A DNA stretch of 64,000 nt. It comes from Rhodoblastus sp963804045. GTDB lineage: Bacteria > Pseudomonadota > Alphaproteobacteria > Rhizobiales > Beijerinckiaceae. Where the stretch lies: positions 62,001 to 126,000 of the forward strand of contig CAWDOR010000031.1 in the NCBI GenBank assembly GCA_963804045.1, written 5' to 3'. A program made the position numbers and the translations under genes. The notes under the pieces were generated by a model that was not told the origin of the DNA, did not search any database, and worked only from the letters and a program-made list of their open reading frames with translations. Within the stretch, counting starts at the first letter, position 1. Each line of letters opens with the position of its first letter. Shown here in pieces: positions 26,960 through 35,041 of this stretch.

Positions 26960-27520
26960 ATGCTCGGCGATGTGATCAAACTGGCTGTCATTTTTGTCGT
27001 CGCGGCGCTGTTCACCGTCGGCGGCATCCAGAATCATTGGTTCAGCCGTTTCTCGGGCCTGATCCCGCAGACGGCCGAAGCGCCCGTCCCGCCGAGCGCG
27101 CCAAGGGCCGCCGCCGCCGCGCCCGCTCCGCCGCCGAGCCGGTCGCGCTGGGGGATGGTCGAGCTTTCGCCTGACGCCCTGGCGCAATATCACACCGAGG
27201 TCGAGATCAACGGCGTGCGCCTCGACGCCCTGGTGGATACGGGCGCGAGCCACGTGTCGCTGACCGCCGAGGACGCTCGCGCGCTGAATTTGAATCTGCC
27301 GCCCTCCGCCTATACCGGCGTCAGCCATACGGCCAATGGCGTCTCCCGCGTCGCGCCGGTGACGCTGCGCGAAGTGCGGGTCGGCGATATCGCCGTCTAT
27401 AATGTTCTGGCGGTGGTTTCGGAGCCGGGGGTGAAATCCATGACCCTGCTCGGCATGAGCTTTTTGAAAAACCTGTCGAGCTTCCAGGTCGCCGACGGCC
27501 ATTTCGTCATGAAGCAATGA
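26960..27520 (+). CDS. Clan AA retropepsin-like aspartic protease (TIGR02281 type)
   Basis: 186 aa. One N-terminal transmembrane helix (about 5-25) and a Pro/Ala-rich linker precede a single retropepsin-like domain. The catalytic motif VDTGASHVSLT lies near residues 92-102, with the second family motif LLGMSFLKNLSSFQV near the end. The active form should be a dimer facing the periplasm. GGGGGAATGGGTC precedes the ATG. The substrate is unknown. Confidence 0.88.
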   Translation: MLGDVIKLAVIFVVAALFTVGGIQNHWFSRFSGLIPQTAEAPVPPSAPRAAAAAPAPPPSRSRWGMVELSPDALAQYHTEVEINGVRLDALVDTGASHVSLTAEDARALNLNLPPSAYTGVSHTANGVSRVAPVTLREVRVGDIAVYNVLAVVSEPGVKSMTLLGMSFLKNLSSFQVADGHFVMKQ

Positions 27521-27550
27521 AAAAAAGGCGGCTGAAACAGCCGCCTTTTC
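27521..27550. terminator. Bidirectional terminator between protease and rpmE
   Basis: AAAAAA-GGCGGCTG-AAA-CAGCCGCC-TTTT: an 8-bp perfect stem with an A-run on one side and a T-run on the other. It can end both the plus-strand protease transcript and the minus-strand rpmE transcript, whose coding ends meet here. Confidence 0.85.
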
Positions 27551-27572
27551 GAAATGCGCAAACCCGTCCGGC

Positions 27573-27803
27573 TTATTTCTTGCCGAAGGACAGGCCGGCG
27601 AAGCGCGAGTTGAAGCGCGACAGGCGGCCGCCGCGGTCGAGCAGCTGCTGCGAGCCGCCGGTCCAGGCCGGATGGGTGTTGGGATCGATGTCGAGGTTCA
27701 GGGTGTCGCCTTCCTTGCCGTAGGTCGAACGGGTGAGGAATTCGGTCCCATTGGTCATGACGACCTTGATCGTGTGGTAGTCGGGGTGGATATCGGACTT
27801 CAT
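27573..27803 (-). CDS. rpmE: 50S ribosomal protein L31, zinc-independent form
   Basis: 76 aa ribosomal protein L31. It begins with the invariant MKSDIHPDYH and ends with GGRLSRFNSRFAGL. The four cysteines that bind zinc in E. coli RpmE are absent (no Cys in the protein), so this is the C-minus type. A candidate promoter on the minus strand has TTGCCC at 27931-27936 and TATAGG at 27910-27915, with a short 15-bp spacer. Confidence 0.95.
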   Translation of the reverse strand: MKSDIHPDYHTIKVVMTNGTEFLTRSTYGKEGDTLNLDIDPNTHPAWTGGSQQLLDRGGRLSRFNSRFAGLSFGKK

Positions 27804-27995
27804 GGCTTCGATCCTGCGGCTTTGATCCGGCGATAATGTTCCGCTGACGGATCGCCGCCCTGGAACCAAAACGGCGTTTTGAGGCGCCGGTGAGATTGAG
27901 AGCGCGTCTCCTATACCAGAACGGCCCGCGGGGCAAGCCAAAAGCTCCGCCGTCCCGCCCCTGTGTTTTCGCCGGGCAGAGCCTATATTGGCGCC

Positions 27996-29789
27996 ATGAC
28001 CGACGCCCCCCAGAAAAACGCCCCGCGCGATTCCCTCAAAAGCCTGGCCCCCATCCTGCCCTACGCCCGCCGCCGCTTCGGCTGGGCTCTGGCCGCTCTG
28101 GCCGCGCTGACCGCCTCCTCCGCCGCGACCCTGGTCATGCCGCTGGCGGTGCGCGGCATGATCGACAAGGGGTTCGCCGCCGACCATCCCGACACCGTCA
28201 ATCTGTATTTTCTCGCCATGCTCGCCGTGGTCGGCGTGCTCGCGGTCGCCTCGGCGACCCGCTATTTCCTGGTGATGACGCTCGGCGAGCGCATTGTCGC
28301 CGATCTGCGCGCCGATGTTTTCGCCCATCTCACCCGGCTCGATCCGGCCTTTTACGACACGGCGCAGACGGGCGAACTGGCCTCGCGGCTGTCGGCCGAC
28401 ACCACCCAGCTCAAATCCACCTTCGGCTCCACGGCCTCGGTGGCGCTGCGCAATTTCTTCATGTTCCTCGGCGCCACGGGGCTGATGGTCTATACCAGCG
28501 CCAAGCTCTCAGGCCTGGTTCTGGTCGCCATTCCCCTCATCATCCTGCCGCTGTTCGCCTCGGGCCGGGCGGTGCGCGGGCGGTCGCGGGCGGCGCAGGA
28601 CAAGCTGGCGGAGGCCAACGCCTTCGCCACCGAAAATCTCGGGGCCATGCGCATCATGCAGGCTTTTGGCGCGGAGCCGGCGACGCAGGCGCGATTCGCC
28701 GCCGCCGCCGAGGGCGCCTATGCGGCGGCGCGCGAGGCGACCCGCGCCCGCGCCCTGCTCACCGGCTTCGCCATTTTTCTCGCCACCGGCAGCGTGGTCG
28801 GCGTGCTCTGGCTCGGCGCCCAGGATGTGCTCGCCGGGCGCATGACCGCCGGCCAGTTGTCGCAATTCCTGCTCTACGCCATGCTCGGCGCCACGGCGCT
28901 CGGTCAGCTCTCGGAGGTCTGGAGCGAAATTTCCGCCGCCGCCGGCGCCGCCGGCCGCCTCGCCGAAATTCTGGCCGCCGAACCGCGGATCAAGGCGCCC
29001 TTGCACCCGGTCGCCTTGCCCAGGCCGCCGCGTGGAAACGTGGCGTTCGAGGGGGTCGGCTTTTGCTATCCGGCGCGGCCGGACAAGGCGGTGTTCGCCG
29101 ATCTGAGCTTCGCCGTCGCGCCGGGCGAAAAAGTCGCCATTGTCGGGCCGTCCGGCGCCGGCAAATCGACGCTGTTCCAATTGCTGATGCGCTTTTACGA
29201 CCCGGCGTCTGGAAAAATCCGCATCGACGGCGTCGAGGCGCGCGACGCCGATCCGCGCGACTGGCGCGCGCGCATGGCGCTGGTGCCGCAGGATGCGGTG
29301 ATTTTCGCCGCCACGGCGGCGGAAAACATCGCCTATGGCGCGCCCAACATGTCGCGGCAAAAGATCGAGGCGGCGGCGGATCAAGCGGCGGCGCTGGATT
29401 TTTTGCGCGCCCTGCCCGAGGGCTTCGACACCAAGCTGGGCGAGCGCGGCGTGACGCTGTCAGGCGGCCAGCGCCAGCGCCTGGCGATCGCCCGCGCCAT
29501 TCTCAAGGACGCGCCGATCCTGCTGCTCGACGAGGCGACCTCGGCGCTCGACGCCGAAAACGAGGTGCTGGTGCAACAGGCGCTCGACCATGTCATGCAG
29601 GGGCGCACCACGCTGATCATCGCCCACCGCCTCGCCACCGTGCTCGCCGCCGACAGGATTCTCGTCATGGAGGGCGGCCGCATCGTCGAACAGGGCAATC
29701 ACGCCGAACTGGTCGCCAGGGACGGGCTTTATGCGAGGCTGGCCCGGCTGCAATTCGATCAGGGCGCGAGCGCGCTGGAACAGGCGTGA
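27996..29789 (+). CDS. ABC transporter, fused permease-ATPase exporter (MsbA-like)
   Basis: 597 aa half-transporter that dimerises. The N-terminal type-1 exporter membrane domain spans about 25-310 with six helices (RYFLVMTLGERIVADLR is the intracellular coupling region). The nucleotide-binding domain follows: Walker A GPSGAGKST (about 387-395), ABC signature LSGGQRQRLAIARAI, Walker B ILLLDEATSALD and H-loop IIAHRLATV. The substrate is unknown; lipid or drug export is usual in this class. The ATG at 27996 follows TATATT and a short GC leader. It is convergent with the 29794 gene. Confidence 0.92.
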   Translation: MTDAPQKNAPRDSLKSLAPILPYARRRFGWALAALAALTASSAATLVMPLAVRGMIDKGFAADHPDTVNLYFLAMLAVVGVLAVASATRYFLVMTLGERIVADLRADVFAHLTRLDPAFYDTAQTGELASRLSADTTQLKSTFGSTASVALRNFFMFLGATGLMVYTSAKLSGLVLVAIPLIILPLFASGRAVRGRSRAAQDKLAEANAFATENLGAMRIMQAFGAEPATQARFAAAAEGAYAAAREATRARALLTGFAIFLATGSVVGVLWLGAQDVLAGRMTAGQLSQFLLYAMLGATALGQLSEVWSEISAAAGAAGRLAEILAAEPRIKAPLHPVALPRPPRGNVAFEGVGFCYPARPDKAVFADLSFAVAPGEKVAIVGPSGAGKSTLFQLLMRFYDPASGKIRIDGVEARDADPRDWRARMALVPQDAVIFAATAAENIAYGAPNMSRQKIEAAADQAAALDFLRALPEGFDTKLGERGVTLSGGQRQRLAIARAILKDAPILLLDEATSALDAENEVLVQQALDHVMQGRTTLIIAHRLATVLAADRILVMEGGRIVEQGNHAELVARDGLYARLARLQFDQGASALEQA

Positions 29790-29793
29790 TCCC

Positions 29794-31002
29794 TCAAGCG
29801 AAAACGAAGGGGGTCTTTTCACTCTCCCGCCAAGCCGAGCCACCCAAAACATTTTCCGGCGAGACGTTCTTGCGCGCCTCGCGCAAAATCGTCTCGATCC
29901 GGCGGTCTTGCAAGCGGTAACGCTCCGCGACGCCGGCCTCGGCCAGCGCGGGACAAGCCTCGCCAAACACCAGCGCGTAAAGGTCGGTCATCATCCCATA
30001 GCGGCTGGCCATCAGCGTGTTGCAGGCGCCCTTGACCGCCGCGACATCCTCCGCGCCGCGAATATGCAGCGACGTCACCAGCATGACCGACACCGCATGA
30101 AGCACATCGTAACGGACGTGAGCGATGAACACTTCGAGATGATGCGGACTCAACTGCATTTTTTCGCGCAGAGCGATTCGGATAAACCCGCCCAGCAAAA
30201 GGCTGAAAAATTCCGGCACGCCCCATTCCATGCCGAGCCCCACCGAGGCCAGAGCCTCCAGCGGCGCAAAGCCCGGATGGCCCGCGAGCAGGCGCTGGGT
30301 CAGCACATTGTCGGCGACGCCGGGCGTCATCGCCACGTCCTGCGCCGCGCCGGCCATTCCAAGGCCATCGAAAAACTGCCGGTACATGGCGATGTGGGTC
30401 TTGGCCAGCAGCAGATGGCCAAGCGGCGGATAATCGGCGAGTTCGTGCGCGCCCACGCCATATTCGTCAGCGACGAGCTGGGCCAGCGCGATCTGCGTGA
30501 TTTCCGAAACGCGCTCGTTGAGCGCGCCATAGGGCAGGTCCATCAGGCCGTGAAAACGTCCCGCGGCCAGCGCCACGCATTGGCGGGTGTTCTTGATCTG
30601 GTTGAAATAATGCACGGCGAAACGCCGCAATTGGGCGAGGTCGGCCCGGCCTTCGAAAATGCGCAGGAAAAACGGATGCAGCCAGACAGGATGGCTCATC
30701 ACATGATCGTGCAGGTCGAGAAACAGCTGCGCCAACGCGCCCTGTTTGAACAAGGCGACGTCATGCAAGGGATTGCCTGCCGGCGCGCGGTCACGCAAGG
30801 CGGCGAAAAGACCGTGCAAGGCGGAATCCGGCGCCTCGAGCTCCGCCACTTTTTCGAGAAAGTCGCGCTGCTGGCTGACGCGCATCGCGTCGAGCAAGCC
30901 TCGCGCGTCGAGTTGCAGCAGATTGGGCAGGGGATGGACCGAGGGCGGAACGACCGGTTGACCGCTTTCAAAACTCGCCAATGGACTTGATTCAATTGTC
31001 AT
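29794..31002 (-). CDS. Iron-containing redox enzyme, heme-oxygenase-like fold
   Basis: 402 aa, predicted all-helical and soluble. The central and C-terminal part (about 120-380) resembles the heme-oxygenase-like di-iron oxidase/oxygenase superfamily (Haem_oxygenas_2): RRFAVHYFNQIKNTRQCVAL, EEW/EYG-type helices and SPHHLEVFIAHVRYDVLHA supply His/Glu metal ligands. The reaction cannot be named. The ATG at 31002 overlaps the stop of the GNAT gene (ATGA), making this the last of four overlapping minus-strand genes. Confidence 0.75.
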   Translation of the reverse strand: MTIESSPLASFESGQPVVPPSVHPLPNLLQLDARGLLDAMRVSQQRDFLEKVAELEAPDSALHGLFAALRDRAPAGNPLHDVALFKQGALAQLFLDLHDHVMSHPVWLHPFFLRIFEGRADLAQLRRFAVHYFNQIKNTRQCVALAAGRFHGLMDLPYGALNERVSEITQIALAQLVADEYGVGAHELADYPPLGHLLLAKTHIAMYRQFFDGLGMAGAAQDVAMTPGVADNVLTQRLLAGHPGFAPLEALASVGLGMEWGVPEFFSLLLGGFIRIALREKMQLSPHHLEVFIAHVRYDVLHAVSVMLVTSLHIRGAEDVAAVKGACNTLMASRYGMMTDLYALVFGEACPALAEAGVAERYRLQDRRIETILREARKNVSPENVLGGSAWRESEKTPFVFA

Positions 31003-31490
31003 GTTCCGGACGTTTCCATTTTTGTCGTTCCATCGTCCAGACTTAACGGCCGCCACATCAAGGTCAAGATCGGCAGGCCCGACAGCGGATTCACCCCCTC
31101 GCTTTCGCGCACAAAACCCTGGAGCCGATAATAGGCCAGGGCCCGGTGATTGTCGGTGTTGACGGTGAGGCCAAAACCCTCCGGGCATTCCGCCTTGGCG
31201 CGCGCGATCAGTTGGCGGCCTATGCCCAGGCCGAAAAGGCGGGGGCGGACGGCGATCTGCTCCAGCCATTTTTTCGCGGGATCGAACAGCACGAAGCCAA
31301 CCAAGCCGGAAGCGTCCTCGGCGACGACGATCTGCGCGCCTTCCGCCAGCGACCGGGCGAACAGCTCTTCGAGCCAAGGCGCGCGGGCGGAAAAATCGAT
31401 CTCCGGGCGCGAAAATGTCCAGGTTTCCACCCATAGCGCCAGCACTTCAGGCCAGTCCTCGGCGCGATAGCAACGCAGTTTTGCCGTCAT
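30999..31490 (-). CDS. GNAT family N-acetyltransferase
   Basis: 163 aa. The acetyl-CoA-binding core is visible as VRPRLFGLGIGRQLIARAK (motif A, R/Q-x2-G-x-G/A type, about 94-112), followed by LTVNTDNHRALAYYRLQGF (motif B). The substrate is unknown. It overlaps by four bases the MotB/OmpA-like gene upstream and the iron-enzyme gene downstream, so translation is coupled through the cluster. Confidence 0.85.
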   Translation of the reverse strand: MTAKLRCYRAEDWPEVLALWVETWTFSRPEIDFSARAPWLEELFARSLAEGAQIVVAEDASGLVGFVLFDPAKKWLEQIAVRPRLFGLGIGRQLIARAKAECPEGFGLTVNTDNHRALAYYRLQGFVRESEGVNPLSGLPILTLMWRPLSLDDGTTKMETSGT

Positions 31491-32477
31491 CGGTCGGTGA
31501 TCTTCAATTCGATGCGGCGGTTGCGCCGCAAGGCGTCCTCGCTGTCGCCCTCGTCGATGGGCTGCTGCTCGCCAAAGGCGCCGGCGAGAATGCTGGTGGG
31601 GGTCAAAGCTTTTGGCGACGAGATATTGCACCACGGCGATGCTGCGCGCCGCCGAAAGCTCCCAGTTCGACTTGAATTGCGGCGAGGCGATCGGCCTTTT
31701 GTCGGTATGGCCGTCGACGCGCAGCACCCAGGGGATTTCCGGCGGGATTTCCTTTTGCAGATCGGTGAGCGCGCGGGAAATCTTGTCGAGTTCGGCGCGT
31801 CCCTCCGCCGTCAGGCTGGCCTGTCCGGTGTCGAACAGCACTTCCGAGGGCAGGACGAAACGGTCGCCGACCACTTTCACGTCGCGGCGGTCGCCGAGGA
31901 TTTCGCGCAAGCGGCCGAAAAAGTCGGAGCGATAGCGCGCCAGCTCCTGCACCTTCTGCGCCAGGGCGACATTGAGCCGCGCGCCGAGATCGGAAATGCG
32001 CGCCTGATCGTTCTTGTTCTTCGCCTCCTGCGCCGAAAGCGCCTCCTGCACCGCCGCCAGTTGGGCGCGCAGCGCGGCGATCTGCTGGTTGAGCAGATCG
32101 ACGGTCGCCTGCGCCTTTTCCGAAAGCTTTTTGGCGTCGGCGGGCGCGTCTGGGACGCCGCCGGCGCTGGCGGCCATAAGCGCGTCGCGCTCGCGCCTGG
32201 TCGCCTCCAATGTCGCGCTCAGACTCGCGAGGCTTTGCGCGGCCTCGGCCTTGCCGGTCTTTTCCAGCGACAGCAGCGCGCTCAATTCCTCGATCTGGCG
32301 GTTGAGCTTGACCAGCTCGGCGTCCTTGCCGCCGACGTCGCGCGACAGGAAATATTGCGCCATGACGAAGACGGAGAGCAGGAAGATGAACACCAGCAGC
32401 ATGGTCGAAAGCGCATCGACGAAGCCCGGCCAGTAATTGATCGGTTCGGGGCGGCGGCGCTGGCGCGACAGGGCCAT
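31487..32477 (-). CDS. MotB/OmpA-like peptidoglycan-binding protein, frameshifted
   Basis: N-terminal transmembrane helix (NYWPGFVDALSTMLLVFIFL, with the proton-path Asp of MotB-type proteins), a long coiled coil (about 50-175), then an OmpA-type peptidoglycan-binding domain (VLFDTGQASLTAEGRAELDK, RVDGHTDKRPI, NWELSAARSIAVVQYL). The reading frame breaks at a run of five G at 31598-31602: with four, the protein continues LAGAFGEQQPIDEGDS and ends RRIELKITDR at 31487. Length is 991 bases, one over a multiple of three. It forms a stator-like pair with the preceding gene; no flagellar gene is nearby. Confidence 0.8.
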
Positions 32478-33350
32478 CAGCGCTGCTCCTTTTCCCGGCT
32501 GGCGAGGAACTGCTCGAGCGCGGCTTGCAGCCGCGCCTGGCGGTCGGCCTGGGCCTCGACCCAGTCGCGGATCATTTGCTGCTCCTGGCGCATGTTGCGC
32601 ACCAGCGACTGCACGCCCGAGGCGAGATGCTCGATGGATTCGCCGGGGTCGCCGGCCGGCGCCGGCTCGGCCTCGACCGCCGAGGACAGCCGGTCCTCAA
32701 GCTCGATGTAAAAACGGTTCTGCGCCTGTCCGGCCTGGAGATCGAGAAAGCCCAGCACCAGCGAGCCGGCGAGGCCGAACAGCGAGGAGGTGAAGGCCAG
32801 GCTCATGCCGGCCAGCGGCCGCGCCAGCCCGGCCTTGAGATCGGCGAACAGGGTCGCGGTCTCCGAGCCGCCCTGAAGCGAGCCGATGACGCCGGAGATC
32901 GAGCCGACGGTCTCCAAAAGGCCCCAGAAAGTGCCGAGCAGGCCGAGGAACACCATGAAGTCCGGTGAGATAGCGCGAGGTCTCGCGCAATTCGTCGAGG
33001 CGGGTGGCCAGCGAATCCAGCACATGGCGCAGCAATTGCGGGGTGAGCGGGGCGTTTTCGCGGCTCGCCAATATGCGCGCCATCGGGGCGAGCAGGACGG
33101 GCTCGCGCTTGGCGTCGCCGCCGATCCAGGCGATCTCGTTATAGAGCCGCGCCACTTGCGTGACCGACAGGACAATTCCCAGAAACTCGACGCCGAGGAT
33201 CAGGGCGTTGAGGCCGGGATTGGCCATGAAGAAGGTCTGCACCTGCCGATAGAGAATCAGCGCGACAAAGCCGGCGAGGATGAGAAACACCGCCATGCGC
33301 AGCAGAAATATGCTGGGCGAGGACAGGCGATAGGGGTCGCTCGTGGACAT
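32477..33350 (-). CDS. MotA/TolQ/ExbB-like proton channel protein, frameshifted
   Basis: About 290 aa in two frames. The 5' part gives two N-terminal helices (FLLRMAVFLILAGFVALILY; ALILGVEFLGIVLSVTQVA). The 3' part gives MVFLGLLGTFWGLLETVGSI and GMSLAFTSSLFGLAGSLVLG, the conserved TolQ/MotA channel helices, and a C-terminal coiled coil. The frames join near 32962, where one extra base in GGACTTCATGG disrupts the expected TGLMVFLG. Length is 874 bases, one over a multiple of three. Its stop overlaps the MotB-like start by one base. A proton-driven envelope machine is inferred. Confidence 0.8.
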
Positions 33351-33422
33351 GGCGCTCTCCGGGGACTTGCGCGTGGGAGCATAGGGGAACCGATGTTTTT
33401 GTCGAGAACAAGACGGCCGGGC

Positions 33423-34103
33423 TCAAGGCGGCGCCTGCACGTCCGGCGAGTCGGCGCTGACCCGGTTGATCCCGGTGGAAATGGCGAAAAACTCGATCTC
33501 GTCATTCTCGGCGGGGCGCAGCAGGCGCAGCGGCGGCGCGACGGTTTCGTCGGGGTCGAGCCATTCCTCGAAATGTTCCGGCGCGAGAATCGCCGGCATG
33601 CGCTCGTGGATGGCGACGGTGGCGCCATTGGCTTGGGTGGTGACGATGCAGGCCGTGTCGATCTCGGCGCCGGAGGGGTCGAGATAGGTCTCCCACAGGC
33701 CGGCGAAAGCCATAAGACGATCGCCAGGGACGAGGCCGCCGCCGGCGCGGCGCAGCAGGAAGGGCGTCTTGGGCCCGGAGACATTGGCGCGCCACTCGTA
33801 CCAGGCGTCGGCGGGGATCAGGCAGCGGCGCCGGCGCAGGGCGGCGCGAAAGCTGGGTTTTTCCGCCAGGGTCTCGGCGCGGGCGTTGATGAGCAGCGGG
33901 AATTTTTTCACGTCCTTGACGAAGCCGGGCAAAAACCCCCAGCGCGCCAGCAGGAAATGGCGGGCGCCGCCGCGCGCGATCACCAGCGGGATCGGCTGGG
34001 TCGGGGCGATATTGTAACGCGGCGGGAAATTGGGTTTTTCCCGATAGCGGAAATAGGCGCGCATGGCCTCCGGCGGCGAGGTGATGGCGAAACGTCCGCA
34101 CAT
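33423..34103 (-). CDS. SOS response-associated peptidase family protein (SRAP/YedK)
   Basis: 226 aa. It forms a covalent thiazolidine link to abasic sites in single-stranded DNA through Cys2. The N-terminus MCGRFAIT leaves the catalytic Cys2 after Met removal. Other family residues are present: PRYNIAPTQPIPLV (Asn), CLIPADAWYEWR (Glu) and IHERMPAIL (His). The start at 34103 is fixed by the need for Cys at position 2; longer in-frame versions exist but would abolish the activity. Divergent from the copper storage gene. Confidence 0.92.
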   Translation of the reverse strand: MCGRFAITSPPEAMRAYFRYREKPNFPPRYNIAPTQPIPLVIARGGARHFLLARWGFLPGFVKDVKKFPLLINARAETLAEKPSFRAALRRRRCLIPADAWYEWRANVSGPKTPFLLRRAGGGLVPGDRLMAFAGLWETYLDPSGAEIDTACIVTTQANGATVAIHERMPAILAPEHFEEWLDPDETVAPPLRLLRPAENDEIEFFAISTGINRVSADSPDVQAPP

Positions 34104-34190
34104 TGGCGCTTTCCCGAAATCGGCGTTCACGCGCGCCGCCATTGGGTCTATGCTGGCGCCGGCGCAAGAATAACGCCAGAGGAGATTACA

Positions 34191-34616
34191 ATGGAACGCC
34201 GCGAATTTCTCGCCGCCATCGGCGCCGCCGCCGCTTTGGCCAGCCCGGCTCTGGCCGAGGGGGAGATGCATCATTCCATGCATCCCGCCAAATACAAGGC
34301 CCTGCAGGAGGCGTGCAATCATTGCGTGCTCACCGCCGCCGACTGCCTGCGCCATTGCGTGGGCATGCTGGCGATGAAGGATTATTCCATGACCGGCTGC
34401 ATCAACACCGCGACCCAGGTCCAGGCGGCCTGCGGCGCCTTGCAGACCCTGGCGGCGCTCAATTCGCCGGCCACCCCGGCCTTCGCCAAGGCCGCCGCCG
34501 AAGTCTGCCGCGCCTGCCAGACCGAATGCGAGAAATATCCCGATGTCGCCGAATGCAAGGCCTGCGCGGAGAGCTGCAAGGCCTGCGCGGCGGAATGCCA
34601 GAAGATCGCGGCCTGA
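34191..34616 (+). CDS. Tat-exported four-helix-bundle copper storage protein (Csp1-like)
   Basis: 141 aa. The N-terminus MERREFLAAIGAAAALASPALA has the twin-arginine motif RREFL, so export folded via Tat is predicted. The mature part is a four-helix bundle with 14 cysteines arranged in CxxxC-like pairs (EACNHCVLTAADCLRHC, AEVCRACQTECEKY, ECKACAESCKACAAECQ). Met/His (EMHHSMH) lie near the start. This is the pattern of Csp proteins, which hold many Cu(I) ions inside the bundle; methanotroph Csp1 has 13 Cys. A strong GAGGAG site precedes the ATG. It is convergent with a CusF-like gene, giving a small copper locus. Confidence 0.85.
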   Translation: MERREFLAAIGAAAALASPALAEGEMHHSMHPAKYKALQEACNHCVLTAADCLRHCVGMLAMKDYSMTGCINTATQVQAACGALQTLAALNSPATPAFAKAAAEVCRACQTECEKYPDVAECKACAESCKACAAECQKIAA

Positions 34617-34618
34617 GC

Positions 34619-34936
34619 CTATTTGACCTTGGCGATCGCGTGGATGACCAGCGTGGCGCCGTCCACGTCGAAGGTCACGCGGTCGCCCTTTCGCAGCCCG
34701 TCCAGCAATGAGGCGGGCTTGACCTCATATTGCATTTCCATGGCGTCCATCAGGCCGGGAATGTTTTCATGGTCGATCAGGGCGAGGCCGGCGGCGGCGT
34801 CGAGCCCGGTGATTTTTCCCGTCCCGTGAAAGATTTTGGCCTGGGCGGTTTCGGCGCGCGCCGGCGGGAGGGCGCTCGGCGCCAGAGCCAGATCGAGGGC
34901 CAGACAGACAAAGATGGATTTCATTCGAGCGCGCAT
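34619..34936 (-). CDS. CusF-like periplasmic copper-binding protein
   Basis: 105 aa with a signal peptide (MRARMKSIFVCLALDLALAPSALPPARA). The mature part is a small OB-fold beta barrel. The metal site is readable as IDHENIPGLMDAMEMQYEV, where His and two Met correspond to the CusF Cu(I) ligands; the Trp of CusF is not in the usual place. CusF-like proteins hand Cu(I)/Ag(I) to efflux pumps. AAGGAG lies seven bases before the ATG at 34936 and is partly inside a 14-bp inverted repeat. It ends two bases from the end of the copper storage gene. Confidence 0.82.
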   Translation of the reverse strand: MRARMKSIFVCLALDLALAPSALPPARAETAQAKIFHGTGKITGLDAAAGLALIDHENIPGLMDAMEMQYEVKPASLLDGLRKGDRVTFDVDGATLVIHAIAKVK

Positions 34937-34943
34937 GGCGAAT

Positions 34944-35040
34944 CTCCTTGGACCGAGCCTTCTTTGTGCCGGATCGCGCGGCTCGGTCCAAGGGGGCGGT
35001 CCAAGAGGGCGGTCCAAGAGGGCGGTCCAAGGGGGCGGTC
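34944..35040 (-). promoter_or_regulatory. Repeat-rich leader of the CusF-like gene with SD-sequestering hairpin
   Basis: On the minus strand the leader ends in a perfect 14-bp inverted repeat (34946-34959 and 34980-34993, CCTTGGACCGAGCC and its complement) with a 20-nt loop. The 3' arm covers four bases of the AAGGAG ribosome binding site. Immediately upstream are four 13-bp tandem units (34984-35035, CGGTCCAAG-R-GGG on the plus strand) plus a partial fifth. Each unit contains the same ten bases as the 5' arm, so several alternative pairings with the site are possible. Confidence 0.5.
34984..35040. repeat. 13-bp tandem repeat, four and a half units
   Basis: Units CGGTCCAAGGGGG, CGGTCCAAGAGGG, CGGTCCAAGAGGG, CGGTCCAAGGGGG and partial CGGTC, with no spacer. 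They lie between the stop of the DUF2189 gene and the CusF-like gene. Confidence 0.85.
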
Positions 35041-35041
35041 G

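Noticed and set aside
29794..33350. Zorya-type anti-phage system
   Set aside because: MotA- and MotB-like proteins are present, but no ZorC, ZorD helicase or ZorE nuclease is nearby.
34984..35040. CRISPR array
   Set aside because: The 13-bp units are directly tandem without spacers, and no cas gene exists in the window.
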